64,000 bases of DNA from Palsa-504 sp963822765 (GCA_963822765.1 CAWGJL010000005.1:124001-188000), one strand, 5' to 3'; shown: positions 52,441-60,924, counted from the first letter of the stretch. The notes: generated by a model not told the origin, from the sequence alone. Numbers and translations are program-made.

Positions 52441-53159
52441 GAGGCCCGGGCCAGGCTGAGCTGAGCGGCGGTGTCGCGGGTGATGACGGTCGCGTCGACC
52501 GCGGTGGTGATGAGGGTGCAGCCGGCCTCGCGGTACCGGCGGGCGGTGCCGCCGTCGGCGGCGTGCACCCCTGCCGGCTTACCCGCGGCAGCGCAGGCCG
52601 CCCAGACCCGCCGCAGGGCCCGGTCCAGCACCGGGTCATCCGGGTCGGGCTCGCAGCCCAGAGAAAGCGACAGGTCGCCGGGACCGACGTAGAGGCCGGC
52701 GACGCCGTCGACGGCCAGGATGGCGTCGAGCTCGGCGACGGCGGCGGCCGATTCGGCCATGACCAGGCAGAAAGGCTCGCGCGCGGCCAGCACGCCGCCC
52801 ACGGACCGGTGCCCGGTCGGCGGATAGCGGACCGCGCCGGCGACGTGGCGGGCCTGGATGGCCGAGTCGACGTTCGGCACGATCACGCCTTCGCAGCCCA
52901 GGTCGAGAGCACGCCCGATATCGGCGGTGTGCGCATGCCGGACCCGGGCGACGGGCACCGACCCGGCCAGCCGGATGGCGCTGGTCAGCCCGGGCAGGTC
53001 AGCCTCGGCGGCCTCGCCGTGCTGCAGGTCGATCACCACGTAGTCCAGGCCCGCCGCGGCCAGCAACCGCACGCTCAGCGGCGAGGAGATCACTGACCAG
53101 GCGCCGTACAGGGGCTCACGGGCGACGAGCCGGGACCGGAAGGCAGGGGCCGTTAGCAT
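52437..53159 (-). CDS. HpcH/HpaI-family aldolase/citrate-lyase-like protein
   Basis: 240-aa class II aldolase-like enzyme. DLQHGEA carries a conserved metal-site region, VPVARVRH and EGVIVPNV are family blocks, and GLYVGPGDLSLSLG is the C-terminal loop. In HpaI the substrate is 4-hydroxy-2-oxo acids. The gene is 34 bp downstream of the PhyH gene on the same strand. Confidence 0.88.
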   Translation of the reverse strand: MLTAPAFRSRLVAREPLYGAWSVISSPLSVRLLAAAGLDYVVIDLQHGEAAEADLPGLTSAIRLAGSVPVARVRHAHTADIGRALDLGCEGVIVPNVDSAIQARHVAGAVRYPPTGHRSVGGVLAAREPFCLVMAESAAAVAELDAILAVDGVAGLYVGPGDLSLSLGCEPDPDDPVLDRALRRVWAACAAAGKPAGVHAADGGTARRYREAGCTLITTAVDATVITRDTAAQLSLARAS

Positions 53160-53193
53160 AGGGCCAGCGAACCATACGGGCGCGCCCGGGAGC

Positions 53194-53979
53194 CTAGGAA
53201 TCGGCCGACAGCACCCGGCGCGGGTGCCTGCCGTCGACGTACCCTACGAACGGCGGGTAGATGTTGTAACCGAGTAGTTCCTGCAGCCGTTCGGGCAGCT
53301 CGCGGGCGATGTCGCGGGGAACGGCCAGGCAGTGGTTCTCCTGCGGCCGCAGCCAGCCGGCCGCGTACTCCAGGATCACGCCGAGCCGCGGCCGGGCGGT
53401 CCGGTTCGCGCCGCCGCCGTGCCAGAGGCTGCCCAGGTAGAACAGGACCGATCCGGGCGACATCACGGCGGTAGCCACCGGGTCGTCCGGGCCTGGCCGC
53501 CGGCCCGGCTCCCACCGGTGGCTGCCGGGGATGAACCTGGTGGCCCCGTTCTCCGCGGTGAACTCATCCAGCGGCCACATGGTGTTGACCACCAGCGGCG
53601 GATGCGGCTCGGGCACCGGGTAGATGGCATCGTCCCGGTGCAGGATCTGCGCCCGCTCACCCGGCCCGATGCAAATGCCGACCGGGGCGCTGAGCTGGTA
53701 GTGGCCCAGCACCTCGTCCAGCACGCCGAGCAGCAGCGGCCCGGTGGCGAGTGCGTCGAAGACGCGGGTCTTGGCGAACAGCGCGTAGATCCGCTGGGTG
53801 TCGAACCCCTCGAAGGAGTTCCGCCCGGTCCGGGTGGACCGCAGCACCCGGTCCAGGTCAGTCCGGGCGTGCTGGGCGCCATCCGGGGTCAGCAGGCCGG
53901 TCACCACGACATAGCCGTCGTCCATCAGCCGCCGGGCCACGTCCTGGCTGGCCGAGGTGGCGGGCATCGACGCCATCAT
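53194..53979 (-). CDS. PhyH-family Fe(II)/2-oxoglutarate dioxygenase
   Basis: 261-aa phytanoyl-CoA dioxygenase-like enzyme. Iron ligands: His114 and Asp116 (QILHRDDAIY) and His187 (SLWHGGGANRT) with the 2-oxoglutarate Arg193. LVVNTMWPLDEFTAENGATRFIPGSH is the core block. ATG 53979 is used; ATG 53976 and 53967 are alternatives. Likely paired with the HpaI-like gene. Confidence 0.86.
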   Translation of the reverse strand: MMASMPATSASQDVARRLMDDGYVVVTGLLTPDGAQHARTDLDRVLRSTRTGRNSFEGFDTQRIYALFAKTRVFDALATGPLLLGVLDEVLGHYQLSAPVGICIGPGERAQILHRDDAIYPVPEPHPPLVVNTMWPLDEFTAENGATRFIPGSHRWEPGRRPGPDDPVATAVMSPGSVLFYLGSLWHGGGANRTARPRLGVILEYAAGWLRPQENHCLAVPRDIARELPERLQELLGYNIYPPFVGYVDGRHPRRVLSADS

Positions 53980-54086
53980 GAGACCGAGATTAGGCGGTGA
54001 GCGCCCAGTTTCCGGTGCCGGGGTGTCTGCATCAGTGCCAGCTGAAGACAGTGGCAGCTGAAGACACCAGCACAAGGAGAACCGAC

Positions 54087-54671
54087 ATGGGAAAGATCGT
54101 CATCAGCACGAACGTCTCGCTCGACGGGGTCGTCCAGGACCCGGACGGTCAGGAGGGCTTCAGGCTGGGCGGCTGGTTCGGCCAGTTCGGGGGCAAGGAC
54201 CTCGAAGAATGGGCCCAGATCTCGCTTGAGGAGGCACGGGATACGCACGCCTTGCTGCTCGGCCGGCGCAGCGACGAGTGGTTCGCGCCGCGGTGGGCAG
54301 CGCGGACCGGCGAGTGGGCGGACCGGCTGAACAGCCTGCCCAAGTACGTGGTGTCCTCGACCCTCGACGAGCCCAGGTGGAACAACTCGACCGTGCTGAA
54401 CGGCGACGTGGTCAGCGAGGTATCGAAGCTGAAGCAGGAGCTGGACGGGGACATCGTCGTCTACGCCAGCTACCAGCTCGGGCGGACGCTGATCGAGCAC
54501 GACCTCGTCGACGAGCTGCGGCTGGTCGTCTTCCCGGTCGTGCTCGGGGCGGGCGAGCGGCTGTTCGGCGAGACCAGCGGCAGCAAGCCCCTCCGCCTGA
54601 CCGGCGCGCGGACCATCGGTGACGGCCTGGCCTTCCTCACCTACCAGCCCGTCCGGGACATCCAGGCGTAG
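54087..54671 (+). CDS. dihydrofolate reductase-family protein (RibD C-like)
   Basis: 194-aa protein of the DHFR/RibD-reductase superfamily. MGKIVISTNVSLDGVVQDPDGQEGF is the signature N-terminus; VLGAGERLFGETSG is the C-terminal block. ATG 54087 follows aaggaga. Such single-domain proteins are common; the substrate is unknown and antibiotic resistance is not implied. Divergent to the PhyH gene. Confidence 0.88.
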   Translation: MGKIVISTNVSLDGVVQDPDGQEGFRLGGWFGQFGGKDLEEWAQISLEEARDTHALLLGRRSDEWFAPRWAARTGEWADRLNSLPKYVVSSTLDEPRWNNSTVLNGDVVSEVSKLKQELDGDIVVYASYQLGRTLIEHDLVDELRLVVFPVVLGAGERLFGETSGSKPLRLTGARTIGDGLAFLTYQPVRDIQA

Positions 54672-54763
54672 CCGGCGTCGGGACCAGGACCACGCGAGAG
54701 TGGCGACCCGATGGCGAGAGCCATCAGGTCGCCGTATCCGGACAGGACGTGGCGTTGTAGTGA

Positions 54764-54782
54764 AACAGAATCTTGATCTGTT
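54764..54782. promoter_or_regulatory. inverted repeat AACAGA-N7-TCTGTT upstream of MFS gene
   Basis: 6-bp perfect arms separated by 7 bases, 65 bp upstream of the MFS ATG in a locally AT-rich promoter-like stretch. Possible operator; regulator unknown. Confidence 0.4.
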
Positions 54783-54846
54783 ACCTGCGCGGGTTTACCG
54801 TCTGAAACACCGGCCTGTCTCCATCGGAACACGGTGAGGTGACCGC

Positions 54847-56871
54847 ATGTCAGGAGCTACCGCACAGACCGCCATCCCGAGCCGGCCAAAATGGACCGCT
54901 TCGCTCTGGAAACGGCAGCTTGATACCTACCCGGACACCAGGCCCCGGGTGGTGTTCCTGGCCATCACGGTGCTGGCCACGATCATGCTGTACTACGAGC
55001 TGTACGTCGGCGGCTCGGTGTCCACGCTGATCCTGATCAACCTGCACATGACCTTCACGTTCTACGTGATTACGATCGCCTTCGGGGCGCTGATCGGGGC
55101 GTTCGGCTCGCTGCTCGCCGGGCTCGGCGACCGGCTCGGCCGGGCCAACATGGTGGTGTTCGGGCTGCTGTTCACCGGGGTGGCCGTGGCCTTCATCCTC
55201 CCGGCCATGACCAGCAAGTGGCCATTCACCATCGTGAGCTTCGTGGTCGCCTTCGTCGAGGGCGTCTGCCTGGTGGCCACCCCCGCGCTGATCCGCGACT
55301 TCTCCCCGCAGGTGGGCCGGGCCACGGCCATGGGCTTCTGGACCAGCGGCCCGGTGCTGGGCAGCCTGATCGTGGCGGTGGTGGGCAGCGCCACCATCCC
55401 GGCGGTCGTGGGCGATCCGCGGTTCTGGACCCATGAGTACCGCATCTGCGGCATCGCCGGGCTGGTCGTGTTCGTGATCGCGTTGTTCTTGCTGAAGGAG
55501 CTGTCCCCGCGGCTGCGTGACCAGCTGATGGTGACCCTGCGCGACCGCGCGCTGGTCGAGGCCAAGGCCAAGGGGATGACCGAGGAGGACATCGAGGCGG
55601 CGCTGCGGCACCCGTTCCGCCAGCTGCTCAAGCCCGACATCATCGTCTCCTCCCTCGCGGTGTCGATCATGCTGCTGATCTACTACACCGCGGTCTTGGC
55701 CAGCGTGATCTACCTGACGACCGTGTTCGGGTTCTCGGTCAAGAACGCCAACGGGCTGGGCAACTGGAACTGGGGGTTCAACGTCATCGCGGTGATCCTG
55801 GTCGGGATCATCTCGGACCGGTTCCGGGTGCGCAAGCCGTTCATGGTGATAGGCGGGGTGCTGGCCGCGGTGATGACGGTGATCTACCTGGAGCAGGCCG
55901 GCCACCATCCCGGCTACTACACCCTGGCGATCATGCTGGCGTTGCTGGCGTTCGGCCTGGGCATCGCCTACACGCCGTGGATGGCCAGCTACACCGAGAC
56001 GGTGGAGGCACGCAACCCCGCGCTGATCGCCACCGGCCTGGCCATCTGGGGCTGGATCATCCGGATCGTGGTCTTCGTCGCGTACCTTTTCATCCCGGTC
56101 GTGATTAACTCGGTGACCCCGCTGGTGAACTACGGGGCGACCGTGTCGGCCTACGCGACCACGTACGCCAGCCAGATCGCCTTCGCCACCGCGCATCCGG
56201 ACGTCGTGGCCACCGCGCAGAAGATCCCGCCGAACGTCATCTCCACCGCGCAGAAGATCCCGCCGTCGGTGCTGGCCACCGCGAAGGCCGACTCCGTCCA
56301 GCTGGCGAATGCGCAGAAGTTCGCGCCCGAGCTCAGGGTGATCCAGGCCAACCCGGTGCTGTTCGCCAAGCTGGCCACGTACACGAACCCGGCCAAGATC
56401 CCGCCCGCGCTGTTGGGCCAGGCGATCAAGGCCGCCGGGGGCGGCGCCACGGGCGTGGGCATCCTGACCACGATCTCGGCGAACAAGGCGGCCATCGCCG
56501 GCGTGATCGCGGTCGCGCCGGCGCTGCAGAGCGTCGCCCCGTACGCGGCGGACCTGCAGACCATCGCCCCGTACTCGGCGCAGCTGACCGCCATCGCCCC
56601 GTACTCGGCGCAGCTGACCGCGCTGTCCAAGGTCCCGGCCGGGGTCTTCCCCTACCTGAAGGCGCACGGCGCGGCGGTGACCAAGGCGGCCGCCCAGACC
56701 GCCAGCCAGTGGAAAACGTGGTACTGGATCTGCTTCGGCGGCATCATCTTCTTCCTGCTGTCCATCCCGCTGCTGAAGGGCCGGTGGCGGACGCGCGACG
56801 CCAAGCGGGACGAGGCCGAGCACGAGGCCACGGTCCAGGCTGAACTGACCAAGCTCAGCACCGCATCCTGA
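54847..56871 (+). CDS. MFS transporter with large helical insert before last TM
   Basis: 674-aa major facilitator with 12 predicted membrane helices; GDRLGRANMVVFG is the loop 2-3 motif. After helix 11 (about residue 425) a segment of roughly 190 residues without membrane helices is inserted: two near-repeats of VATAQKIPPNVISTAQKIPPSV, then Ala/Val-rich helices and the IAPYSAQLTA repeats. It is followed by TM12 (WYWICFGGIIFFLLSIPLL) and a charged tail. The insert is extracytoplasmic by topology. Start ATG 54847 after gaggtg. Substrate unknown. Confidence 0.88.
   Translation: MSGATAQTAIPSRPKWTASLWKRQLDTYPDTRPRVVFLAITVLATIMLYYELYVGGSVSTLILINLHMTFTFYVITIAFGALIGAFGSLLAGLGDRLGRANMVVFGLLFTGVAVAFILPAMTSKWPFTIVSFVVAFVEGVCLVATPALIRDFSPQVGRATAMGFWTSGPVLGSLIVAVVGSATIPAVVGDPRFWTHEYRICGIAGLVVFVIALFLLKELSPRLRDQLMVTLRDRALVEAKAKGMTEEDIEAALRHPFRQLLKPDIIVSSLAVSIMLLIYYTAVLASVIYLTTVFGFSVKNANGLGNWNWGFNVIAVILVGIISDRFRVRKPFMVIGGVLAAVMTVIYLEQAGHHPGYYTLAIMLALLAFGLGIAYTPWMASYTETVEARNPALIATGLAIWGWIIRIVVFVAYLFIPVVINSVTPLVNYGATVSAYATTYASQIAFATAHPDVVATAQKIPPNVISTAQKIPPSVLATAKADSVQLANAQKFAPELRVIQANPVLFAKLATYTNPAKIPPALLGQAIKAAGGGATGVGILTTISANKAAIAGVIAVAPALQSVAPYAADLQTIAPYSAQLTAIAPYSAQLTALSKVPAGVFPYLKAHGAAVTKAAAQTASQWKTWYWICFGGIIFFLLSIPLLKGRWRTRDAKRDEAEHEATVQAELTKLSTAS
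56531..56620 (+). repeat. 30-bp tandem repeat in MFS insert
   Basis: Exact copies at 56561-56590 and 56591-56620 and a diverged copy at 56531-56560, coding for PYSAQLTAIA-type units. Confidence 0.85.
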
Positions 56872-57596
56872 CCCGCGGGCACCATTACGGCGACAGGCCC
56901 CACGGTCCGTTCGGATAAATAATCCTGACGGGCCGTGGGGTCAGGGTCCGTACGGCGGCAGGAGGCCTCGAACAGGGCGTGCTGGAGGAAGGCGGCGGTT
57001 TCGACGTCGGGCTTGCGCGCGGCGAGCACGTCCGCGTACAGGAACGACTCCCCCAGCCGGACCAGCGCGTAGGCCAGGGCGCCCGGGTCGATGAGGGTGA
57101 CCAGGCCGAACTCCTCGATGTCGCGGTGCAGGAGTTCCTCGATGAAAGCCACCATCACGGTCTGCACCCGGCCGCGCGGGTCGGTCAGCACCCGCAGGGC
57201 CAGGGCCGGCTCGTCGTCGAGCAGCCGGCGCAGGCCGGTGGCCTGCGAGACGATCACGTTGATGTAACGCCCGGTGCCGGGGGTGTGCAGCTCGCCGGGC
57301 GCGCGTTCGGCCTCCCAGCGCGCGACGGCCGCCTCCAGGGTGCGCTCGGTCAGCAGCCGCAGGGCCCGGCTGAGCAGTTCCTCGCGGCTGCCGACCCGGC
57401 GGAACAGCGTGACCCGCGACACGCCAAGCTCGTCGGCCAGGCCCTGCATGTCCAGCCGCCGGCCCTCATAGACCCACCGGGCCGCGGCCGCCACGACGCT
57501 GGCCGAGCGGTCCCGGGACCGCTTTCCGCTCCGGGGCCGCACGATGCCCCGCGGCTTGCTCGCTGCGTGCAGCACCCCGTCCAACACACTGTCCAC
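56652..57596 (-). CDS. TetR/QsdR-type repressor with long antisense C-terminal tail
   Basis: 314-aa protein as read. N-terminal helix-turn-helix QGLADELGVSRVTLFRRVGSREELLSRAL at about 52-80; QsdR-type C-terminal domain up to FLQHALFEASCR (about residue 213). The remaining ~100 residues run through the hairpin at 56898-56940 and 220 bp antisense into the MFS gene. This end is Pro/Ser/Arg-like and unlikely to be functional. Divergent from the Baeyer-Villiger monooxygenase, which it probably controls. Confidence 0.82.
   Translation of the reverse strand: MDSVLDGVLHAASKPRGIVRPRSGKRSRDRSASVVAAAARWVYEGRRLDMQGLADELGVSRVTLFRRVGSREELLSRALRLLTERTLEAAVARWEAERAPGELHTPGTGRYINVIVSQATGLRRLLDDEPALALRVLTDPRGRVQTVMVAFIEELLHRDIEEFGLVTLIDPGALAYALVRLGESFLYADVLAARKPDVETAAFLQHALFEASCRRTDPDPTARQDYLSERTVGPVAVMVPAGQDAVLSLVSSAWTVASCSASSRLASRVRHRPFSSGMDSRKKMMPPKQIQYHVFHWLAVWAAALVTAAPCAFR
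56898..56940 (+). terminator. terminator hairpin of MFS gene (CCGTTCGG family)
   Basis: CCCCACGGTCCGT (56898-56910) pairs with ACGGGCCGTGGGG (56928-56940) with one G-T, 27 bp after the MFS stop. Bases 56904-56920 equal the inverse of 11466-11482 exactly. Confidence 0.75.
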
Positions 57597-57632
57597 GATA
57601 ACTCGGGCGGCCGGCTGGGCCGAGTCTCGGGA

Positions 57633-57658
57633 TGTTACATTGCCGGAAAGTGTTACAT
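57633..57658. promoter_or_regulatory. direct repeats TGTTACAT between tetR and BVMO gene
   Basis: TGTTACAT at 57633-57640 and 57651-57658, an 18-bp period, in the 96-bp divergent region. Each copy is itself nearly palindromic (ATGT-T-ACAT). Probable binding sites of the adjacent TetR-type protein. Confidence 0.5.
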
Positions 57659-57692
57659 CACGGGTAATAAGGCCGGGAGATAAGGAAGAGCC

Positions 57693-59174
57693 GTGGGCGT
57701 TCCCGCATCCGATTACGTCGACGTGCTGATCGTGGGGGCCGGCCTGTCCGGCATCGGCGCCGCCTGCCGCCTGCAGGAGCTGGCGCCCGGGCGGTCCTTC
57801 GCGATCCTAGAGGCCCGGGGGGCCAGCGGCGGGACCTGGGACCTGTTCCGGTTCCCGGGCATCCGGTCGGACTCGGACATGTTCACGCTGGGCTACCCGT
57901 TCCGCCCGTGGACGGCGGACAACGCGATCGCCGGCGGCGGCCAGATCCTGCGCTACCTGCGGGAGACGGCGGCCGCCCACGGGGTCGACCAGCACATCAC
58001 CTACCACTCGAAGGTGGTCCGGGCCGAATGGTCAGGCACCGACGCGCAGTGGACGGTGACCACCGAGGACACCGGGACCGGGACCCAGGCCGAACGCCGC
58101 TGCGGCTTCCTGTACCTGTGCGCGGGCTACTACCGCTACGACCAGGGCTACACACCGGACTGGCCGGGCCAGGACAGCTTCGCCGGCCGGGTGGTTCACC
58201 CGCAGCACTGGCCGGAGGACCTCGACCTGACCGGCCAGCGGGTGGCGGTGATCGGCAGCGGCGCGACCGCCGTCACGCTGGTGCCCGCGATCGCGGCGCA
58301 GGCGGCCAAGGTGACCATGGTGCAGCGCTCGCCCTCCTACGTGATGGCGCTGCCGGCCAAGGACCCTATCGACGGGCTGCTGCGCAAGGTGCTGCCCGGA
58401 CGCCGCGTATACCCGGCGATCCGGTGGAAGAACGCCCGGATCTCGACGGCCCTGTACCAGCTGTGCCAGAGGCGCCCGGACCGGGCCCGGGCCATGCTGA
58501 CCCGCGGCGCCCGCAAGCGGCTGCCGGCCGGCTACGACGTGGCCACCCACTTCACCCCGGCGTACAACCCGTGGGACCAGCGGATGTGCCTGACCCCCGA
58601 CGGCGACTTCTTCGACGCGCTCAGTTCCGGCCAGGCCGAGATCGTGACCGACCACATCGAGGCGTTCACCCCGGCCGGGCTGCGGCTGCGGTCCGGGAAG
58701 GTCGTCGAGGCCGACGTGATCGTCACCGCGACCGGGCTGAACCTGCGGCTGTTCGGCGGGATCGAGCTGATCGTGGACGGGGAGGCGGTCAACCCGGCCG
58801 ACCGTATCGGGTACAAGGCGATGATGCTGGAGGGCGTGCCCAACATGGCGTTCGCGGTCGGTTACACGAACGCGTCCTGGACGCTCAAGGTCAACCTGGT
58901 CTCCGCCTACGTGGCCCGGATCGTCGCGTTCATGGCGGCCGGCGGCTACCGTACGGTCACCCCGCGGCGGCCGGCCGGGCCGATGCGCACCGTGCCGTTC
59001 ATCGAGATGACCTCCGGCTACTTCCAGCGGGCCCGCGACCTGCTGCCGCTGCAGGGCGACCGGGCGCCATGGCGGGTACAGCAGCACTACTTCAAGGACG
59101 CGGCGCTGTACCGGGGGCCGGTCGACACCGAGAACCTGGAGTTCACGCGGGCGCCCGCCGTGGCGGCGCGATGA
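57693..59174 (+). CDS. Baeyer-Villiger-type flavin monooxygenase
   Basis: 493-aa class B flavoprotein monooxygenase converting ketones to esters or hydroxylating substrates with NADPH and O2. FAD motif VGAGLSGIG (15-23), GGTWDLFRFPGIRSDSDM, the BVMO fingerprint FAGRVVHPQHWP (about 165-176) and second Rossmann VIGSGATAVTL. GTG 57693 follows aaggaagag. Its stop overlaps the CMD-like gene (ATGA). Controlled probably by the divergent TetR gene. Confidence 0.92.
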   Translation: MGVPASDYVDVLIVGAGLSGIGAACRLQELAPGRSFAILEARGASGGTWDLFRFPGIRSDSDMFTLGYPFRPWTADNAIAGGGQILRYLRETAAAHGVDQHITYHSKVVRAEWSGTDAQWTVTTEDTGTGTQAERRCGFLYLCAGYYRYDQGYTPDWPGQDSFAGRVVHPQHWPEDLDLTGQRVAVIGSGATAVTLVPAIAAQAAKVTMVQRSPSYVMALPAKDPIDGLLRKVLPGRRVYPAIRWKNARISTALYQLCQRRPDRARAMLTRGARKRLPAGYDVATHFTPAYNPWDQRMCLTPDGDFFDALSSGQAEIVTDHIEAFTPAGLRLRSGKVVEADVIVTATGLNLRLFGGIELIVDGEAVNPADRIGYKAMMLEGVPNMAFAVGYTNASWTLKVNLVSAYVARIVAFMAAGGYRTVTPRRPAGPMRTVPFIEMTSGYFQRARDLLPLQGDRAPWRVQQHYFKDAALYRGPVDTENLEFTRAPAVAAR

Positions 59175-59746
59175 CCCGCCTTCCGCAGCTGCGGCGCGAG
59201 GAGCTGGGGCCCGAGGGCCAGCAGCTGTGGGACGGCATCGTCAACGGCCGGGGCGACCTGCTGGTGACCGCCGAGGGCGGCCTGGCCGGGCCGTTCAACG
59301 CGTTCGTCACCGCGCCGGGCGCCGGGCGGCGGCTGTCCTCGCTCGGCGCGACGCTGCGGTTCTACACCTCGATCGAGCGGCGGCTGTCCGAGATCGCCAT
59401 CATCACCGTCGGGGCGCGGTGGCAGGCGGAGTTCGAGTGGTTCGCGCACGCGGCGATGGCGCGTGAGCACGGCGTGAGCGACGCGGTAGTCGACGCGATC
59501 GGCCGCGGTACGGATCCGCCGTTCGAGGCGGACGACGAGCGGGCCGTGTACGCGGTGGCCCGCCAGCTGAGTGTGAACGGCCGGGTCGACCGGCCCGCCT
59601 ACGATGCGGCGCACGCCTTCCTCGGCGACCCCGGGATGGTGGAGCTGGTCTCGCTGTGCGGGTACTACACGCTGATCTCGTTCCTGCTCAACGCGTTCGA
59701 CGTGCCATTGCCGCCGGGCGCCGCGCCGATGTGGCCCGATGCCTGA
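59171..59746 (+). CDS. carboxymuconolactone decarboxylase-family (AhpD-like) protein
   Basis: 191-aa protein of the CMD/AhpD-like fold, translated in overlap with the monooxygenase. Blocks: LRRELG-type start, FTSIERRLSEIAIITVGARWQAEFEWFAHAAMAREHG, LVSLCGYYTLISFLLNAF. The usual CxxC of AhpD is not present; only one Cys near the end, as in gamma-CMD-like proteins. Likely part of the same degradation pathway. Confidence 0.83.
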   Translation: MTRLPQLRREELGPEGQQLWDGIVNGRGDLLVTAEGGLAGPFNAFVTAPGAGRRLSSLGATLRFYTSIERRLSEIAIITVGARWQAEFEWFAHAAMAREHGVSDAVVDAIGRGTDPPFEADDERAVYAVARQLSVNGRVDRPAYDAAHAFLGDPGMVELVSLCGYYTLISFLLNAFDVPLPPGAAPMWPDA

Positions 59747-60143
59747 GTTTCTTGGTACCGCACCGGGCCGCGGCCGGCTGACCGGGCGGCGGGTACTGGT
59801 GGTCGGCGCGGGGACCCGGCCGTCGCCGGAACCGGATCCGCCGATCGGGAACGGTCGGGCCATCTCGGTGCTCGCGGCCCGGGAAGGCGCGGCGGTGGCC
59901 TGCGCGGACCGTTCGGCCCCGGCCGCGGCGGAGACCGCGGTGGTGCCGAGCCTGGTGGACACCCCGCTCGGGCGGGAGGCCTCGCGGCTCAACCCGGGCC
60001 GCACCGCGCGCAGCCTGCCGTTCGGCCGTCAGGCGACGGCCTGGGAGGTGGCCTACGCCGCGGTGTGGCTGCTGTCCGGGGAGTCCAGCTACGTCAACGC
60101 GCATCCGCTGGTGCTGGACGGCGGCGCGACCAGCTTTCTGTGA
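59739..60143 (+). pseudogene. SDR oxidoreductase with internal deletion
   Basis: 134-aa product of an SDR gene that should be about 250 aa. The N-terminal TGRRVLVVGAGTRPSPEPDPPIGNG nucleotide motif and C-terminal VPSLVDTPLGREASRL, FGRQATAWEVAYAAVWLLSGESSYVNAHPLVLDGG are intact. About 120 residues between residues 66 and 68, including the catalytic Ser-Tyr-Lys, are absent, with the frame kept. Overlaps the previous gene by 8 bp. Inactive as an oxidoreductase. Confidence 0.8.
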
Positions 60144-60157
60144 GCGATCATGGGGTC

Positions 60158-60295
60158 ATGCAACCTGACCCGGACGACCAGCCGGTGCTGCCCGAGCAGA
60201 GCGAGGAAGAACGCGGCCTCGGCTGGGGTGAGGCACCCGAGCCGGACGACGAGGAGCGGCTGCGCCGGGACCGGCCGCCGCACTGGGACCAGTGA
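60158..60295 (+). CDS. small acidic hypothetical protein (45 aa)
   Basis: 45 residues, MQPDPDDQPVLPEQSEEERG ... PEPDDEERLRRDRPPHWDQ, a conserved actinobacterial small-protein style ending in RPPHW. Stop overlaps the next start (GTGA), so it is co-translated with the lysoplasmalogenase-like gene. Confidence 0.75.
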   Translation: MQPDPDDQPVLPEQSEEERGLGWGEAPEPDDEERLRRDRPPHWDQ

Positions 60296-60924
60296 GTCTC
60301 GCGGCCGGCTCGCGGGCTCGCTGGGGACTCGCGGCGTTCGCGGCGTTCGCGGGCCTCGCGGCGGCCGACACGCTGCTGGCCGCGGCCGGGCGGGACCGCG
60401 CGCGCTGGCTGACCAAGCCGCTGCTGATGCCGGTGCTGATGGTGGGGCGCGACCGGCCGGCGCAGCGGGCGCTGGCCCTGGGCGCCGCGGGCGACGTGGC
60501 CCTGCTCGGCAGCGGTGAGGCCGCCTTCACCGCGGGACTGGTGAGTTTCCTGGCCGGCCACGTGGCCTGGATCGTGGCGCTGCGCCAGCGGCCCGGCGGC
60601 GGGCTGCTGCGCGCCCGGCCGGTCCTGGCCGCGCCGCACGTGGCCGCGTTCGGCGCGGTGAACGCGTACCTGTGGCGACGCACCGGGAAGGACCGCATCC
60701 CGGTCCTGGTGTACAGTGCCGCGCTGCTGGCCATGTCGCTGGCCGCGCTCGACACCGGCTCGGCGCGGACCGCTGCGGGCGGTGCGCTCTTCCTGGTCTC
60801 CGACAGCATGCTGGCGCTGGAGAAGTTCGGCGGCGTGCGGCTGCCCGCCCATGAGGGTCTGGTGATGGCGACCTACGCCAGCGCCCAGGCGCTGCTCGCT
60901 TGTCCCGTTGTGAGACGAGAGTAA
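60292..60924 (+). CDS. lysoplasmalogenase-family (YhhN/TMEM86) membrane protein
   Basis: 210-aa integral membrane protein with seven to eight hydrophobic helices of the YhhN family (in mammals, hydrolysis of lysoplasmalogens). WLTKPLLMPVLM and GDVALLGSGEAAFTAGLVSFLAGHVAW are the conserved blocks (Asp-Gly and Gly-Glu near the presumed active site). Start overlaps the previous stop. Confidence 0.83.
   Translation: MSLAAGSRARWGLAAFAAFAGLAAADTLLAAAGRDRARWLTKPLLMPVLMVGRDRPAQRALALGAAGDVALLGSGEAAFTAGLVSFLAGHVAWIVALRQRPGGGLLRARPVLAAPHVAAFGAVNAYLWRRTGKDRIPVLVYSAALLAMSLAALDTGSARTAAGGALFLVSDSMLALEKFGGVRLPAHEGLVMATYASAQALLACPVVRRE

Noticed and set aside
54850..56823. 657-aa minus-strand open frame opposite the MFS gene
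   Set aside because: Low-complexity Arg/Gly/His composition, antisense to a recognised transporter; no ribosome site.
57908..59746. 612-aa plus-strand frame spanning the monooxygenase and CMD-like genes
   Set aside because: Out of frame with both recognised genes for its first two thirds; only its end coincides with the CMD-like protein.
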